Below are positions 48,247 through 56,472 of a stretch of 64,000 nucleotides of DNA, piece after piece. A program made the position numbers and the translations under genes. The number at the start of each line of letters is the position of its first letter. Positions within the stretch are counted from its first letter, which is position 1. Source of the DNA: JBAZFF01 sp041653495 (lineage in GTDB: Bacteria; Patescibacteriota; Minisyncoccia; Minisyncoccales; RBG-13-42-11); assembly GCA_041653495.1 (NCBI GenBank), contig JBAZFF010000001.1, positions 1-64,000 of the forward strand. Direction: 5' to 3'. The notes under the pieces are model-generated. The model was given only the letters and a program-made list of their open reading frames with translations. It had not been told where the DNA came from and made no database searches.

Positions 48247-48275
48247 AAACCCCTCGGTTTTGAAACGAGGGGGTT
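48247..48275 (-). terminator. Intrinsic terminator of the 47-aa membrane peptide gene
   Basis: ACCCCTCG / CGAGGGGG type stem, followed on the minus strand by TTTCTATT. Confidence 0.75.
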
Positions 48276-48283
48276 CTGCGAGC

Positions 48284-48427
48284 TTAAAGGGCAAAGAGTA
48301 CGATAGCAACCAGCATCGAGATTATACCCAAGGCAAAGTTGGCCATCAGTATCTCCATGCTATTTCTATGATTGTCCTCCACCGCCCAATAAGCTCCAGC
48401 TAAAGGAACGAGATATTTGATCTTCAC
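48284..48427 (-). CDS. 47-aa small membrane protein
   Basis: Start GTG 48427 chosen because TTAGGAGG lies directly before it; an ATG far upstream at 48508 gives an unlikely extension. Sequence VKIKYLVPLAGAYWAVEDNHRNSMEILMANFALGIISMLVAIVLFAL has a C-terminal membrane span. Own terminator. Unknown. Confidence 0.6.
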   Translation of the reverse strand: MKIKYLVPLAGAYWAVEDNHRNSMEILMANFALGIISMLVAIVLFAL

Positions 48428-48509
48428 CTTATTCCTCCTAATTCTTCGTTCAACTAGCAATATATTGCAATATTTGCGGGAAAAAATCAAGACCAGAATG
48501 TGTAACAAA

Positions 48510-48565
48510 AAACCAGTCTAATCGTCTTAATTATAAGAGGAAAAACTAAAAGACTGGTTCTTTTG
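48510..48565 (-). terminator. Intrinsic terminator of uppS
   Basis: AACCAGTCT / AGACTGGTT 9-bp stem with a long loop, followed on the minus strand by TTTTTTG. A second hairpin, GCCCGC / GCGGGC (about 48569-48587), reads better on the plus strand. Confidence 0.7.
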
Positions 48566-48592
48566 TGCCCGCGGTAAATGCGGGCTTTTTCT

Positions 48593-49294
48593 TTACTTCC
48601 CAAATCTCCTTTCCCTGCTTGCGTAATCTAAAAATGCTTCGTCCAGATCCTTCTCCTCAAAATCCGGCCAGAACTTTTTGCAAAAATACAGTTCAGAATA
48701 GACAGACTGCCACAACAAGAAACCTGAAGTTCTTCTCTCTCCGCTGGTTCTTATTATCAAGTCCGGGTCTTTTTGGCCGGCTGTCCAAAGATTGTCAGAA
48801 ATTAATTTCTCGGTAATATTTGCGGCAGGAATATTGTCTTTGGCTATTTTTTTGACCGCTTCCAGAAGCTCCGCTCTCCCTCCGTAGCTGAGCGCTAAGT
48901 TTAAAATTCCTCCGGTATTGTTTTTTGTTTCCCGCTCGGCTTCGGCCATTAGCTTCTGGATGTCTTTGGAGAATCTCTCCTTCTGCCCTATTATCCGCAA
49001 TCTTATGTTTTCCTTGTTTATCCACGCTATCTCCTTCTTGCTTAATGCAAGCTTAAATATCCTCATTAGGTATTCAACCTCTTTCTTGGACCTAAGCCAA
49101 TTTTCCGTGGAAAAACCCCAGACAGTCAGTATTTTAACCCCCTTCTCTTTACACCATTTCCCCACCTTCTTTATCTTGTCGTATCCCCTCCTGTGGCCTT
49201 CCAAAGTGGGCAGATTATTTTTTTTTGCCCATCTCCTGTTCCCGTCCATTATGATTCCCACGTGATAAGGGATATTTTTTGTTTTAGAATCCAT
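48593..49294 (-). CDS. uppS: Isoprenyl transferase (undecaprenyl diphosphate synthase)
   Basis: 233 aa. MDGNRRWAKK (catalytic Asp, residues about 16-25), FSTENW, and the C-terminal RTSGERRTSGFLLWQSVYSELYF are the cis-prenyltransferase signatures. Makes the C55 lipid carrier for peptidoglycan, fitting murG and ftsW in the same window. Confidence 0.96.
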   Translation of the reverse strand: MDSKTKNIPYHVGIIMDGNRRWAKKNNLPTLEGHRRGYDKIKKVGKWCKEKGVKILTVWGFSTENWLRSKKEVEYLMRIFKLALSKKEIAWINKENIRLRIIGQKERFSKDIQKLMAEAERETKNNTGGILNLALSYGGRAELLEAVKKIAKDNIPAANITEKLISDNLWTAGQKDPDLIIRTSGERRTSGFLLWQSVYSELYFCKKFWPDFEEKDLDEAFLDYASRERRFGK

Positions 49295-49295
49295 A

Positions 49296-50222
49296 TTAAA
49301 AAAGAAAGTCGCTCTCCATCCTTACTTTCTTTGGCAGCAGCCAGGGGAATTTGAACCCCAAGAGGTAAACCAAGAAAGTAGCGACTTTGGAAATAAAAAT
49401 TCTTAATAGAAAAAACTTTTCAACTTTATTCTTATATTCTAGAAAATCTGGAAAATATTTCAATAGTATGTCTGCCGCCATCAATCCCCAGACCACTCCC
49501 CCTCCAGACCACGACTTGCACAGCCCGGCAGCATCCCCGCAAAGGGTCACCTTCTCGTTCCTCGGAATTGCAAGTCCCTGGGGCACCAAGCCGGATTCTA
49601 CCCTTTCCAAGACCAATCCTCTCGCCTTTAAGAACTCTTCAAAAACGGATTTCACCTCCTTAATTTCTCCCAAAGCCCCGTATTCCACCTCCTTGCCCCT
49701 GGGTATCTTCCATATAAAGCCCTTGTTTATGGGCCAGGTTTCAACGGAGCCGGAATAGTCCTCCTGTCTCACAAATCCCATGACTCCAAGCCTCAAAGAA
49801 GGCCTCTTTAATCCTAAAATGCCCCTTACGGCAGAGTTAGGCCCATCGCACCCCAAGACCCTGTCAAACCCCTCCGGAAGGGCTTTTATCTCGTTCTGCA
49901 GCCTTATTTTAACCCCATTGACTGCGGCTTCTCTGGCAACCAGCCTGTCTAATTCAGCATGGCTCATAACCAGGAATCTCCTGGAAAAAGAGACGTTTAC
50001 GGTCTTTCTGGGGAAATGAATAAAAACAGACCTTATTTCGTTTTCAATAAGGCTTTTGGCTTCCGGAATAAACTCCAATATCCTGTCCGAAAAAAGGCCG
50101 GAACACGCCTTTTTCCCTATCTCATTCTTCTTTTCAAATACTGTTACCTCGTGGCCTGATCCTGCCAGTTTCGCTGCCAGATTCAAGCCCGATATCCCAG
50201 CTCCTATAATAGCTACTTTCAT
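49296..50222 (-). CDS. FAD-dependent geranylgeranyl-reductase-like oxidoreductase
   Basis: 308 aa from ATG 50222 (MKVAIIGAGISGLNLA; the frame extends three codons further to a TTG). FAD Rossmann motif GAGISGLNLA, a CSGLFSDRIL segment and GCDGPNSAVR, CGDAAGLCKSWSGGGV as in the geranylgeranyl reductase family. Might saturate polyprenyl chains; the neighbouring uppS gene, 2 nt away, supports an isoprenoid substrate. Hydrophobic C-terminal segment. Confidence 0.85.
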   Translation of the reverse strand: MKVAIIGAGISGLNLAAKLAGSGHEVTVFEKKNEIGKKACSGLFSDRILEFIPEAKSLIENEIRSVFIHFPRKTVNVSFSRRFLVMSHAELDRLVAREAAVNGVKIRLQNEIKALPEGFDRVLGCDGPNSAVRGILGLKRPSLRLGVMGFVRQEDYSGSVETWPINKGFIWKIPRGKEVEYGALGEIKEVKSVFEEFLKARGLVLERVESGLVPQGLAIPRNEKVTLCGDAAGLCKSWSGGGVVWGLMAADILLKYFPDFLEYKNKVEKFFLLRIFISKVATFLVYLLGFKFPWLLPKKVRMESDFLF

Positions 50223-50367
50223 AAGTCTCAATCGGGCATTTCAGCTCTTCTCTAGCTACAATATAACCCAACAAAAAAGAAAGCAAGGAAATCAAGATGA
50301 CTCCTATGCACAGGATTATGTCTCCCTGGCGTTTCTTCACCCATTCTCTTATTATTGATAAATTCAT
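50134..50367 (-). CDS. Small single-span membrane protein
   Basis: 77 aa: MNLSIIREWVKKRQGD then a membrane helix (IILCIGVILISLLSFLLGYIVA). The last 30 residues overlap the start of the flavoprotein gene by about 90 nt, which is unusual; the C-terminus may be shifted by a small frameshift. The N-terminal half resembles anchors seen in other Parcubacterial proteins. Unknown role. Confidence 0.45.
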   Translation of the reverse strand: MNLSIIREWVKKRQGDIILCIGVILISLLSFLLGYIVAREELKCPIETYESSYYRSWDIGLESGSETGRIRPRGNSI

Positions 50368-50422
50368 ATGATAGTCTCCGCTGGCTGAATCTTAGGATTC
50401 CGGCGGGTTTTTATTAAGCCTT

Positions 50423-50451
50423 TTGACAAACTGCGTCCTATCTGATAATAT
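50423..50451 (+). promoter_or_regulatory. rpmA promoter giving a leaderless mRNA
   Basis: TTGACA (50423-50428), 17-bp spacer, TAATAT (50446-50451). The rpmA ATG at 50461 is 9 nt beyond the -10, so transcription should start at or near the start codon. Confidence 0.8.
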
Positions 50452-50460
50452 ACAACCATT

Positions 50461-50733
50461 ATGTCAAAGACAAAAGCCGCAGGTTCAACTAAATTAGGCA
50501 GAGATTCCAACCCCCAGTATCTGGGGATTAAACTGTCTGCCGGACAGAAAGCAAAGCCCGGAAACATTATCGTGAGGCAGAGGGGAACGAAGATAAATCC
50601 CGGAGCGAACACCAGAATCGGGAAGGACGACACCATCTACGCAATAAAGGAAGGAGTTATCCATTTTGAAACTAAATCCAAGAAAAGATTCAACGGGGCC
50701 AAGAAACTAATAAAAGTAGTAAGCGTAAAGTAA
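50461..50733 (+). CDS. rpmA: 50S ribosomal protein L27
   Basis: 90 aa. SKTKAAGSTKLGRDSNPQYLGIK is the L27 N-terminus that reaches towards the peptidyl transferase centre; GNIIVRQRGTKINPGANTRIGKDDTIYAI is the core. No L21 gene is adjacent, unlike the usual rplU-rpmA order. No Shine-Dalgarno; probably leaderless. Confidence 0.97.
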   Translation: MSKTKAAGSTKLGRDSNPQYLGIKLSAGQKAKPGNIIVRQRGTKINPGANTRIGKDDTIYAIKEGVIHFETKSKKRFNGAKKLIKVVSVK

Positions 50734-50736
50734 AGA

Positions 50737-50762
50737 AGTCAGGCCTAACGCCTGGCTTTTTT
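50737..50762. terminator. Terminator shared by rpmA and pyrG
   Basis: CAGGC / GCCTG stem then CTTTTTTG on the plus strand; convergent genes meet here. Confidence 0.75.
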
Positions 50763-52376
50763 GTTTGCGGCAACTCTAATAAATTCTCTGAAAAGCGGAT
50801 GGGGCCTTAACGGCCTGGATTTGAATTCGGGATGGAACTGGACCCCGACGAAAAACGGATGGTCGGGCAGTTCTATTATCTCCACCAGATCTCTCTGGGG
50901 ATTTATTCCGGCCACCACCATTCCTTTCTTTTCCAGGGCAGCCCTGAAGGAATTATTGACCTCGTACCTGTGTCTGTGCCTTTCGGAAATATCCAGTTCT
51001 TTGTAAGCTCTGGCCGCTATAGTTCTCGGAGTAACCCTGCATTTGTAAGCCCCCAGCCTCATGGTTCCTCCCATCTTTTTCTCCTGGATCAAGGCCTTCT
51101 GCTCGGGCATCACGTCTATGACAGGATATGGAGTTTTCGGGTCAACCTCCGTTGAAGCCGCTCCCTTTAACCCGCAGACATTCCTGGCGAATTCCACGAC
51201 AGCCAATTGGAGCCCGTAGCATAATCCAAAGAAAGGAATCTTATTCTTCCTGCAATATTCTATGGCCTTTATCTTTCCTTCGACTCCCCTGGCGCCGAAT
51301 CCTCCCGGAACTATGATCCCGTCGTACTCCTTCAATTCTTTCAGTTTCCTCGGGTTCTTCTCGTATTCTCCCGCCGCCAGCCAATGGATTTCGGGCTTCA
51401 GTTTGTAATGCCAGGCGGCGTGCTTTATGGATTCTATCACGGAGATATAAGAGTCCATCAGGGTAAAAGCTCCCGTCTCAAAATATTTTCCAACGATTCC
51501 GATTTTGACTGTCTTTTCCGCGGCTTCAATGGTCCTCAAAAGCTTCCTCCAGTCTTTGAGATCCTGTTTCGTAGACCTCATTTTGAATTTCTTCAGTATC
51601 CTTTTCCCCAGATTGTCTCTCTCAAAATTGACGGGAATCTGATAAATCGATTTCACATCCGGAGCGGAAATCACGTCTTCCTTGTCGATATTGCAGAAGA
51701 CGGAAATCTTCCTTTTCCTCGGCTCGTCTAGGGGAACCTGGGACCTGGCCAATATTATGTCGGGCTGTATCCCGGCCTCGTTCAGAGTCCTGACTGCCGT
51801 CTGAGTAGGCTTGGTCTTCATCTCGCCTATCATGGAAGGAATAGGAAGATAGCTTACCATTGCGAACAGAACGTCTTTGGGATGCTGTAATCTTAACATC
51901 CTGGCCGCTTCCAAAAAGAGCATATTCTGGTATTCTCCGACCGTTCCCCCTATTTCTATTAAAATAAAATCAGCCTTGTGCTTTCTGGCTGCTTTTTTGA
52001 TTCTGGAGATGGTTTCGTTGGGAATGTCCGGGACTACTTCTACACACCTTCCCTTGTATTCTAAGTTTCTCTCTCTGTTTATAACCGACTGATAAACCCT
52101 CCCGGTGGTCATGTAATTCTCGCTGGTGATGTCCTCGTCCAGGAATCTCTCGTAGTTCCCGATGTCCTGGTCGCATTCATCCCCGTCTTCGGTCACAAAA
52201 ACCTCACCGTGTTCCACTGGATTCATTGTCCCCGCATCAACATTGATATAGGGGTCTATTTTTACGGCAGTAACCCTGAAACCCTTGCTCTTTAGAATCC
52301 TCCCGATTGAAGCTACCGCCACGCCTTTTCCCACGCCGGACATGACACCGCCGGCTACGAAAATGTATTTAGGCAT
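50745..52376 (-). CDS. pyrG: CTP synthase
   Basis: 543 aa. N-terminal amidoligase domain with GGVMSGVGKGVAVASIG and the DPYINVDAGTM segment; C-terminal glutamine amidotransferase with GLCYGLQLAV (nucleophile Cys) and VQFHPE (His-Glu). Makes CTP from UTP, ATP and glutamine. The start overlaps the rplI end by 8 nt. Confidence 0.98.
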   Translation of the reverse strand: MPKYIFVAGGVMSGVGKGVAVASIGRILKSKGFRVTAVKIDPYINVDAGTMNPVEHGEVFVTEDGDECDQDIGNYERFLDEDITSENYMTTGRVYQSVINRERNLEYKGRCVEVVPDIPNETISRIKKAARKHKADFILIEIGGTVGEYQNMLFLEAARMLRLQHPKDVLFAMVSYLPIPSMIGEMKTKPTQTAVRTLNEAGIQPDIILARSQVPLDEPRKRKISVFCNIDKEDVISAPDVKSIYQIPVNFERDNLGKRILKKFKMRSTKQDLKDWRKLLRTIEAAEKTVKIGIVGKYFETGAFTLMDSYISVIESIKHAAWHYKLKPEIHWLAAGEYEKNPRKLKELKEYDGIIVPGGFGARGVEGKIKAIEYCRKNKIPFFGLCYGLQLAVVEFARNVCGLKGAASTEVDPKTPYPVIDVMPEQKALIQEKKMGGTMRLGAYKCRVTPRTIAARAYKELDISERHRHRYEVNNSFRAALEKKGMVVAGINPQRDLVEIIELPDHPFFVGVQFHPEFKSRPLRPHPLFREFIRVAANKKARR

Positions 52377-52830
52377 TAGACTCTTCGTCTGCTATCTTGT
52401 TTACTATAACTTTTATCTCGGCTTCCAAATTATGCTCAAACTTTATCTTGACCGGAAATTCTCCGAGATCCCTGATCGGATCCATTTCTATCTGGCCCTT
52501 CTTGATGTCCACTCCCTCCTCTCTCAATTTTTCTGTTATCTTCTGGGCGGTAATTGATTCAAACAGCTGGTCCTTGTCTCCGACTTTGACGTCAAAAATA
52601 AGTTCCCTGCCGTCCATGGAAGATGCAAGTTCTTCTGTCTCCTTTAGTCCTTCTTCAGCTTTTTTCTCCTCAATCTCTTTCTGGGTTTCCAGCCAGATCA
52701 GCGCTTCTTTAGAAGCCTGCTTGGCTAAGTTCTGGGGAAATAAAAAGTTCATGGCATATCCTTCCTTTACTTCCTTCACCTCAAACTTCTTTCCTATCTT
52801 TTCTACGTCTTTTAATAGTATTACTTTCAT
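52369..52830 (-). CDS. rplI: 50S ribosomal protein L9
   Basis: 153 aa. MKVILLKDVEKIGKKFEVKEVKEGYAMNFLFPQNLA is the L9 N-domain; a charged connecting helix and the C-domain follow. L9 is absent from some CPR lineages (notably Microgenomates), so its presence favours another branch. Confidence 0.97.
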   Translation of the reverse strand: MKVILLKDVEKIGKKFEVKEVKEGYAMNFLFPQNLAKQASKEALIWLETQKEIEEKKAEEGLKETEELASSMDGRELIFDVKVGDKDQLFESITAQKITEKLREEGVDIKKGQIEMDPIRDLGEFPVKIKFEHNLEAEIKVIVNKIADEESNA

Positions 52831-52841
52831 AATAGATAATT

Positions 52842-54020
52842 TTAATTCATACCTTTTATAATTTCAATAGCCTTGTCAAGCTGGGGATCCCTCCCGGCTT
52901 TGACATCTTCTTCGGTCATTTCAACCTTAATATCCGGCTCCAATCCTACCCCGTGGATCATCTCTCCTGCAGGAGTGAGCCATTTGGCGACAGTCACTTT
53001 CAAAGAAGTTTCTCCGGAAAGAGTCTCTAAAATCTGGACCGATCCCTTTCCGAAAGAAGTAGCTCCGATCAGAGCGCTCCCGTTTACGTCCTTCAAAGCT
53101 CCTGCCAGAATTTCCGAAGCGGAAGCAGACCCTTCATTAATAAGGATTACGATGGGATAAGGCTTTAAGTTCGCATTCCCGTTTGATTCGTATGTTTCCT
53201 GCCTGTCCCCGAAATCTTCTATCACGACCGTATCTCCCCTATCTATAAACCATCCTGCTATGTCCTGGGCCACCTCAAGATACCCTCCCGGATTGTTCCT
53301 CAAGTCCAAGATTATCCTGTCGGCGTCGCTGTTTAATATGTCCATTGCCGCCTCCCTGAAACCGTAAAATGCGGCTTCCGAAAATTGGTAAAGCTGGATG
53401 TAAGCTATGCCGTCATTCCTCAGCTCAAGCTTCAGGCTTGGTATCACAATAACTTCCCTGGTGATGGCAATATCCCTGGTTTCTTTCCAGTTATCCCTGT
53501 AAATCCCCAAGACGACTTGCGTTCCGGCTTCCCCCCTGATTTTTTTCACTGCTCCATTGGTGGTAATCCCGGCCGTAGACTCACCGTCTATTGTCATTAT
53601 CTTGTCCCCGGGCATTAGTCCAACCGCTTGGGCGGGAGTTCCTTCCAAAGGCGATATTACCTGCAATTGGTTGTCTTTCACGTCTATCTCCATTCCTACG
53701 CCCTCAAAGCTTCCCGAGACGTCCTCTAAAAAGATCTGGGTGTCTTCCGGAGTCATAAAAACCGTATAGGGGTCTTCTAGGGAGTTGACCATTCCTTCTA
53801 TGGCTCCGTAAATCATGCTCTGGATATCTAATCCTCCCCTGTCCACATACTCTGACTCCAGCTTTTCCCAAGTTTCCCAAAAAAGAGAAAGGTTAACATG
53901 CTCTAAGGCGCATACGGGGCAGACAGTCTGCGATTTCTCAAACCAAACCCCGCCTCCAAATCCTCCGGCCACCAATAAAATTCCCAAAAAAAATAAAACA
54001 AAATGTTTCAGCTTGATCAT
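52842..54020 (-). CDS. S41-family C-terminal processing peptidase
   Basis: 392 aa from ATG 54020 (MIKLKHFVLFF). Membrane anchor (residues 1-22), PDZ domain (about 100-185; GVGMEIDVKDNQLQVISPLEGTPAQAVGLMPGDKI), and catalytic domain with Ser in EGSASASEILAGALKD and Lys in GATSFGKGSVQ. Cuts proteins outside the membrane; CtpA/CtpB type. Follows rplI in tandem but could have its own promoter. Confidence 0.94.
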   Translation of the reverse strand: MIKLKHFVLFFLGILLVAGGFGGGVWFEKSQTVCPVCALEHVNLSLFWETWEKLESEYVDRGGLDIQSMIYGAIEGMVNSLEDPYTVFMTPEDTQIFLEDVSGSFEGVGMEIDVKDNQLQVISPLEGTPAQAVGLMPGDKIMTIDGESTAGITTNGAVKKIRGEAGTQVVLGIYRDNWKETRDIAITREVIVIPSLKLELRNDGIAYIQLYQFSEAAFYGFREAAMDILNSDADRIILDLRNNPGGYLEVAQDIAGWFIDRGDTVVIEDFGDRQETYESNGNANLKPYPIVILINEGSASASEILAGALKDVNGSALIGATSFGKGSVQILETLSGETSLKVTVAKWLTPAGEMIHGVGLEPDIKVEMTEEDVKAGRDPQLDKAIEIIKGMN

Positions 54021-54069
54021 ATAAATTAATATATCATACAATAAATGTTAAAACAATGAAAGCTTGCAC

Positions 54070-54092
54070 CAAAAAATCGCCTAAGGCGATAT
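54070..54092 (-). terminator. Intrinsic terminator of the MacAB-like operon
   Basis: ATCGCC / GGCGAT stem, minus-strand T6 tract. Confidence 0.78.
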
Positions 54093-54118
54093 TTTGGTTA
54101 GATTGGTATCAATTATTT

Positions 54119-54511
54119 TTATCGCATGGACCCTATCTGTATTGAATTTGCGATAAAAATACCGTCTGAACTCTCCTCTCCCGTTGCCGTTATCTGCTTC
54201 CCGACACTCAAGTCGCTGATTGAAGCGTCTATCGTCTCTCTAACAGAAACACTGTCTGAAAAATAAACTATAGTCTCAGTCCCGGAAGAATCCTTGATTG
54301 TAACGCTTTCGTCATCCATGGAAGTAATCTCTCCGCTCGCTCCGGCCCTTCCGGACTGCATTCCTTCCAAATCCGCATTCTGCATCCCCTGGAAATCTTT
54401 CATCCCTTCAAAATCCGCTAGAGGAGATTTCCCTTCTCCATATTTCATGCCGCCGAAGAATATGCCTCCGGCTGCTGCTAAGAATATTAGAATAAATAAT
54501 GGTTTTCTCAT
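54119..54511 (-). CDS. Exported DUF5666-like protein
   Basis: 130 aa. Signal anchor (residues 1-21), then GEITSMDDESVTIKDSSGTETIVYFSDS...VGKQITATGEESSDGIFIANSIQI, a small OB-like beta domain typical of DUF5666. Last gene of the exporter operon. Role unknown. Confidence 0.72.
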   Translation of the reverse strand: MRKPLFILIFLAAAGGIFFGGMKYGEGKSPLADFEGMKDFQGMQNADLEGMQSGRAGASGEITSMDDESVTIKDSSGTETIVYFSDSVSVRETIDASISDLSVGKQITATGEESSDGIFIANSIQIGSMR

Positions 54512-54528
54512 AATCTTAAAATTAATGA

Positions 54529-55752
54529 TTATTCATATCTCAAAGCTTCTATGGGATTCAGTTTTGAAGCTCTTTGGGCCGGCCAGTATCCAAAAACAAT
54601 TCCGATCCCCGTAGAAACTCCGAAAGCCAGTATTATGGAGAACAAAGATATCTCCGTGTCTAAATCAGAAAAGAAGTTTATGCTAAAAGAAATAACGAAA
54701 CCCAGAATTATCCCGGCTATCCCGCCAAAGAATGTGAGCATCACCGATTCGGAAAGAAACTGCAGAGTAATATCGCTCCTCTTGGCCCCGATTGATTTTC
54801 TCAACCCTATTTCCCTGGTCCTTTCCGTAACCGTAGTCATCATCATATTCATAATGCCTATTCCTCCCACGACCAAGGATATTCCGGCTATGGCGGCTAA
54901 AAGTATTGTCATGGTCTGAGTCGTGGAAGAAGCGGATTCTATCAGATCCTCCTGGCTGCTCACGCTGAAATCAGCTGAATCTTCGTCTAATATCTCGTGC
55001 CTCGTAAGAAGCAGGCTGGTTATCTCGCTTTGCACTAGCTCCATGCTTTCAACATCTTCCGCCTGGATATTAATGCTCGAAACGTAACTTACTCCAGCCA
55101 GGAATTTCTGGGCCGTGGTCACGGGGATAAAGACGTAGTTGTCCTGGGATCCCATACTGGTTCCTCCGACGGATTCCAAAACCCCAATGATCGTGAAATT
55201 AATCCCGTTCATCCTTATGGTCTCCCCGACGGCATCAGTTCCTTCCCCAAAGAGATCATCCCTAACGGTGGAGCCCAATATGGCAACCTTGGACATCTTC
55301 GTCACATTCTGTTCTGAAATAAAACTGCCCGACTCCAACTGCAGGTTTCTTATCTCTAAATAAGAATCGCTTGTGCCCGTGACCTGGGCATTGGTATTCG
55401 TTCCTTTTCCCTTTGCAACTATCTGATACCTGCCGGATAATTCAGGAGCGACTGAACTCACATAATCCAGCTCTTCTATCGCTTCCGCGTCTTCCAAAGT
55501 CAAAGTCTGGGCACTTCCCCTGCTTGAAGAAACTTGGGTGAAACTTCTTTGAGATCCCGGGCTTACGGTAATAAGATTGCTGCCCATGGAAGTAATGCTG
55601 TCTTCTATGGAACCCGTTGCTCCCTGCCCGACTGAAATCATTGCGATGACCGAGCCCACTCCGATGACGATGCCTAAAATAGTAAGGCCGGACCTCACTT
55701 TATTGGACACTATTGCAAAAAATGTTTCTTCAACCAAATCTTCAAACAGCAT
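54529..55752 (-). CDS. MacB-like ABC transporter permease
   Basis: 407 aa. One N-terminal membrane helix, a large extracytoplasmic MacB_PCD domain (about 45-270), and three C-terminal helices of the FtsX type (IAGISLVVGGIGIMNMMMTTVTERTREIGLRKSIGAKRSDI). Partner of the ATPase directly upstream (1 nt apart). Works by mechanotransmission rather than substrate transport through the membrane. Confidence 0.94.
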   Translation of the reverse strand: MLFEDLVEETFFAIVSNKVRSGLTILGIVIGVGSVIAMISVGQGATGSIEDSITSMGSNLITVSPGSQRSFTQVSSSRGSAQTLTLEDAEAIEELDYVSSVAPELSGRYQIVAKGKGTNTNAQVTGTSDSYLEIRNLQLESGSFISEQNVTKMSKVAILGSTVRDDLFGEGTDAVGETIRMNGINFTIIGVLESVGGTSMGSQDNYVFIPVTTAQKFLAGVSYVSSINIQAEDVESMELVQSEITSLLLTRHEILDEDSADFSVSSQEDLIESASSTTQTMTILLAAIAGISLVVGGIGIMNMMMTTVTERTREIGLRKSIGAKRSDITLQFLSESVMLTFFGGIAGIILGFVISFSINFFSDLDTEISLFSIILAFGVSTGIGIVFGYWPAQRASKLNPIEALRYE

Positions 55753-55753
55753 A

Positions 55754-56467
55754 TTATTCCTTTATCAGCTTCGCCTCTTTAGACTTCCCCGTCTCGATGT
55801 CTTCGACTATTTCCCCGTCTCTGATTGTGATTACCCTTTTTGCCCTTTCGGCAATATACCTTTCGTGGGTGATCAGAATAATAGTCTTTCCCCGCGCGTT
55901 CAATTTGTTGAAAGTATCAAGCACTATCTCTCCGGTCTTGCTGTCCAGATTTCCGGTGGGCTCGTCCGCAAAAATCAAATCAGGATCATTGATAAGGGCC
56001 CTGGCGATAGCAACTCTCTGCATCTGCCCCCCGGATAACTGGTTTGAAAGGTGGTTGAAATGAGTTTCAGGCAAGCCGGAGTCCCTCAAAGCCTCCTCGG
56101 CTATATTCTTTCTCTTTTCCCTGTCCACTTCCGTATAAATCAAAGGTAGCATGACATTCCTGATGACAGACGTTCTTTTTAAAAGATTGAAGGCCTGGAA
56201 AACAAATCCTATTTTTTTCTTCCGAATGTCCGCCAATTCCTCGTCAGACAAGCTGGAAACGTCTTGGCCTCCCAGAAAATACTGGCCTGAAGTTGGGCTA
56301 TCCAGGCATCCTAGAATATGCATTAAAGTGGATTTGCCGGATCCGGACGGTCCGACGATGGCTACGAATTCCCCCTCTTTTATCGAAAGGGAAACTCCTT
56401 TTAGAATCTGGGTTTCCACATCCCCCGATTTGTAGACTTTGGTTATGTTTTTTGCTTCAATCATCAT
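55754..56467 (-). CDS. MacB/LolD-type ABC transporter ATPase
   Basis: 237 aa. Walker A GPSGSGKSTLMH, signature LSGGQMQRVAIARAL, Walker B LIFADEPTGNLDS, H-loop ITHERY. The long basic-acidic tail after the H-loop is normal for this group. Sits between adaptor and permease genes. Confidence 0.96.
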   Translation of the reverse strand: MMIEAKNITKVYKSGDVETQILKGVSLSIKEGEFVAIVGPSGSGKSTLMHILGCLDSPTSGQYFLGGQDVSSLSDEELADIRKKKIGFVFQAFNLLKRTSVIRNVMLPLIYTEVDREKRKNIAEEALRDSGLPETHFNHLSNQLSGGQMQRVAIARALINDPDLIFADEPTGNLDSKTGEIVLDTFNKLNARGKTIILITHERYIAERAKRVITIRDGEIVEDIETGKSKEAKLIKE

Positions 56468-56472
56468 ACGGA

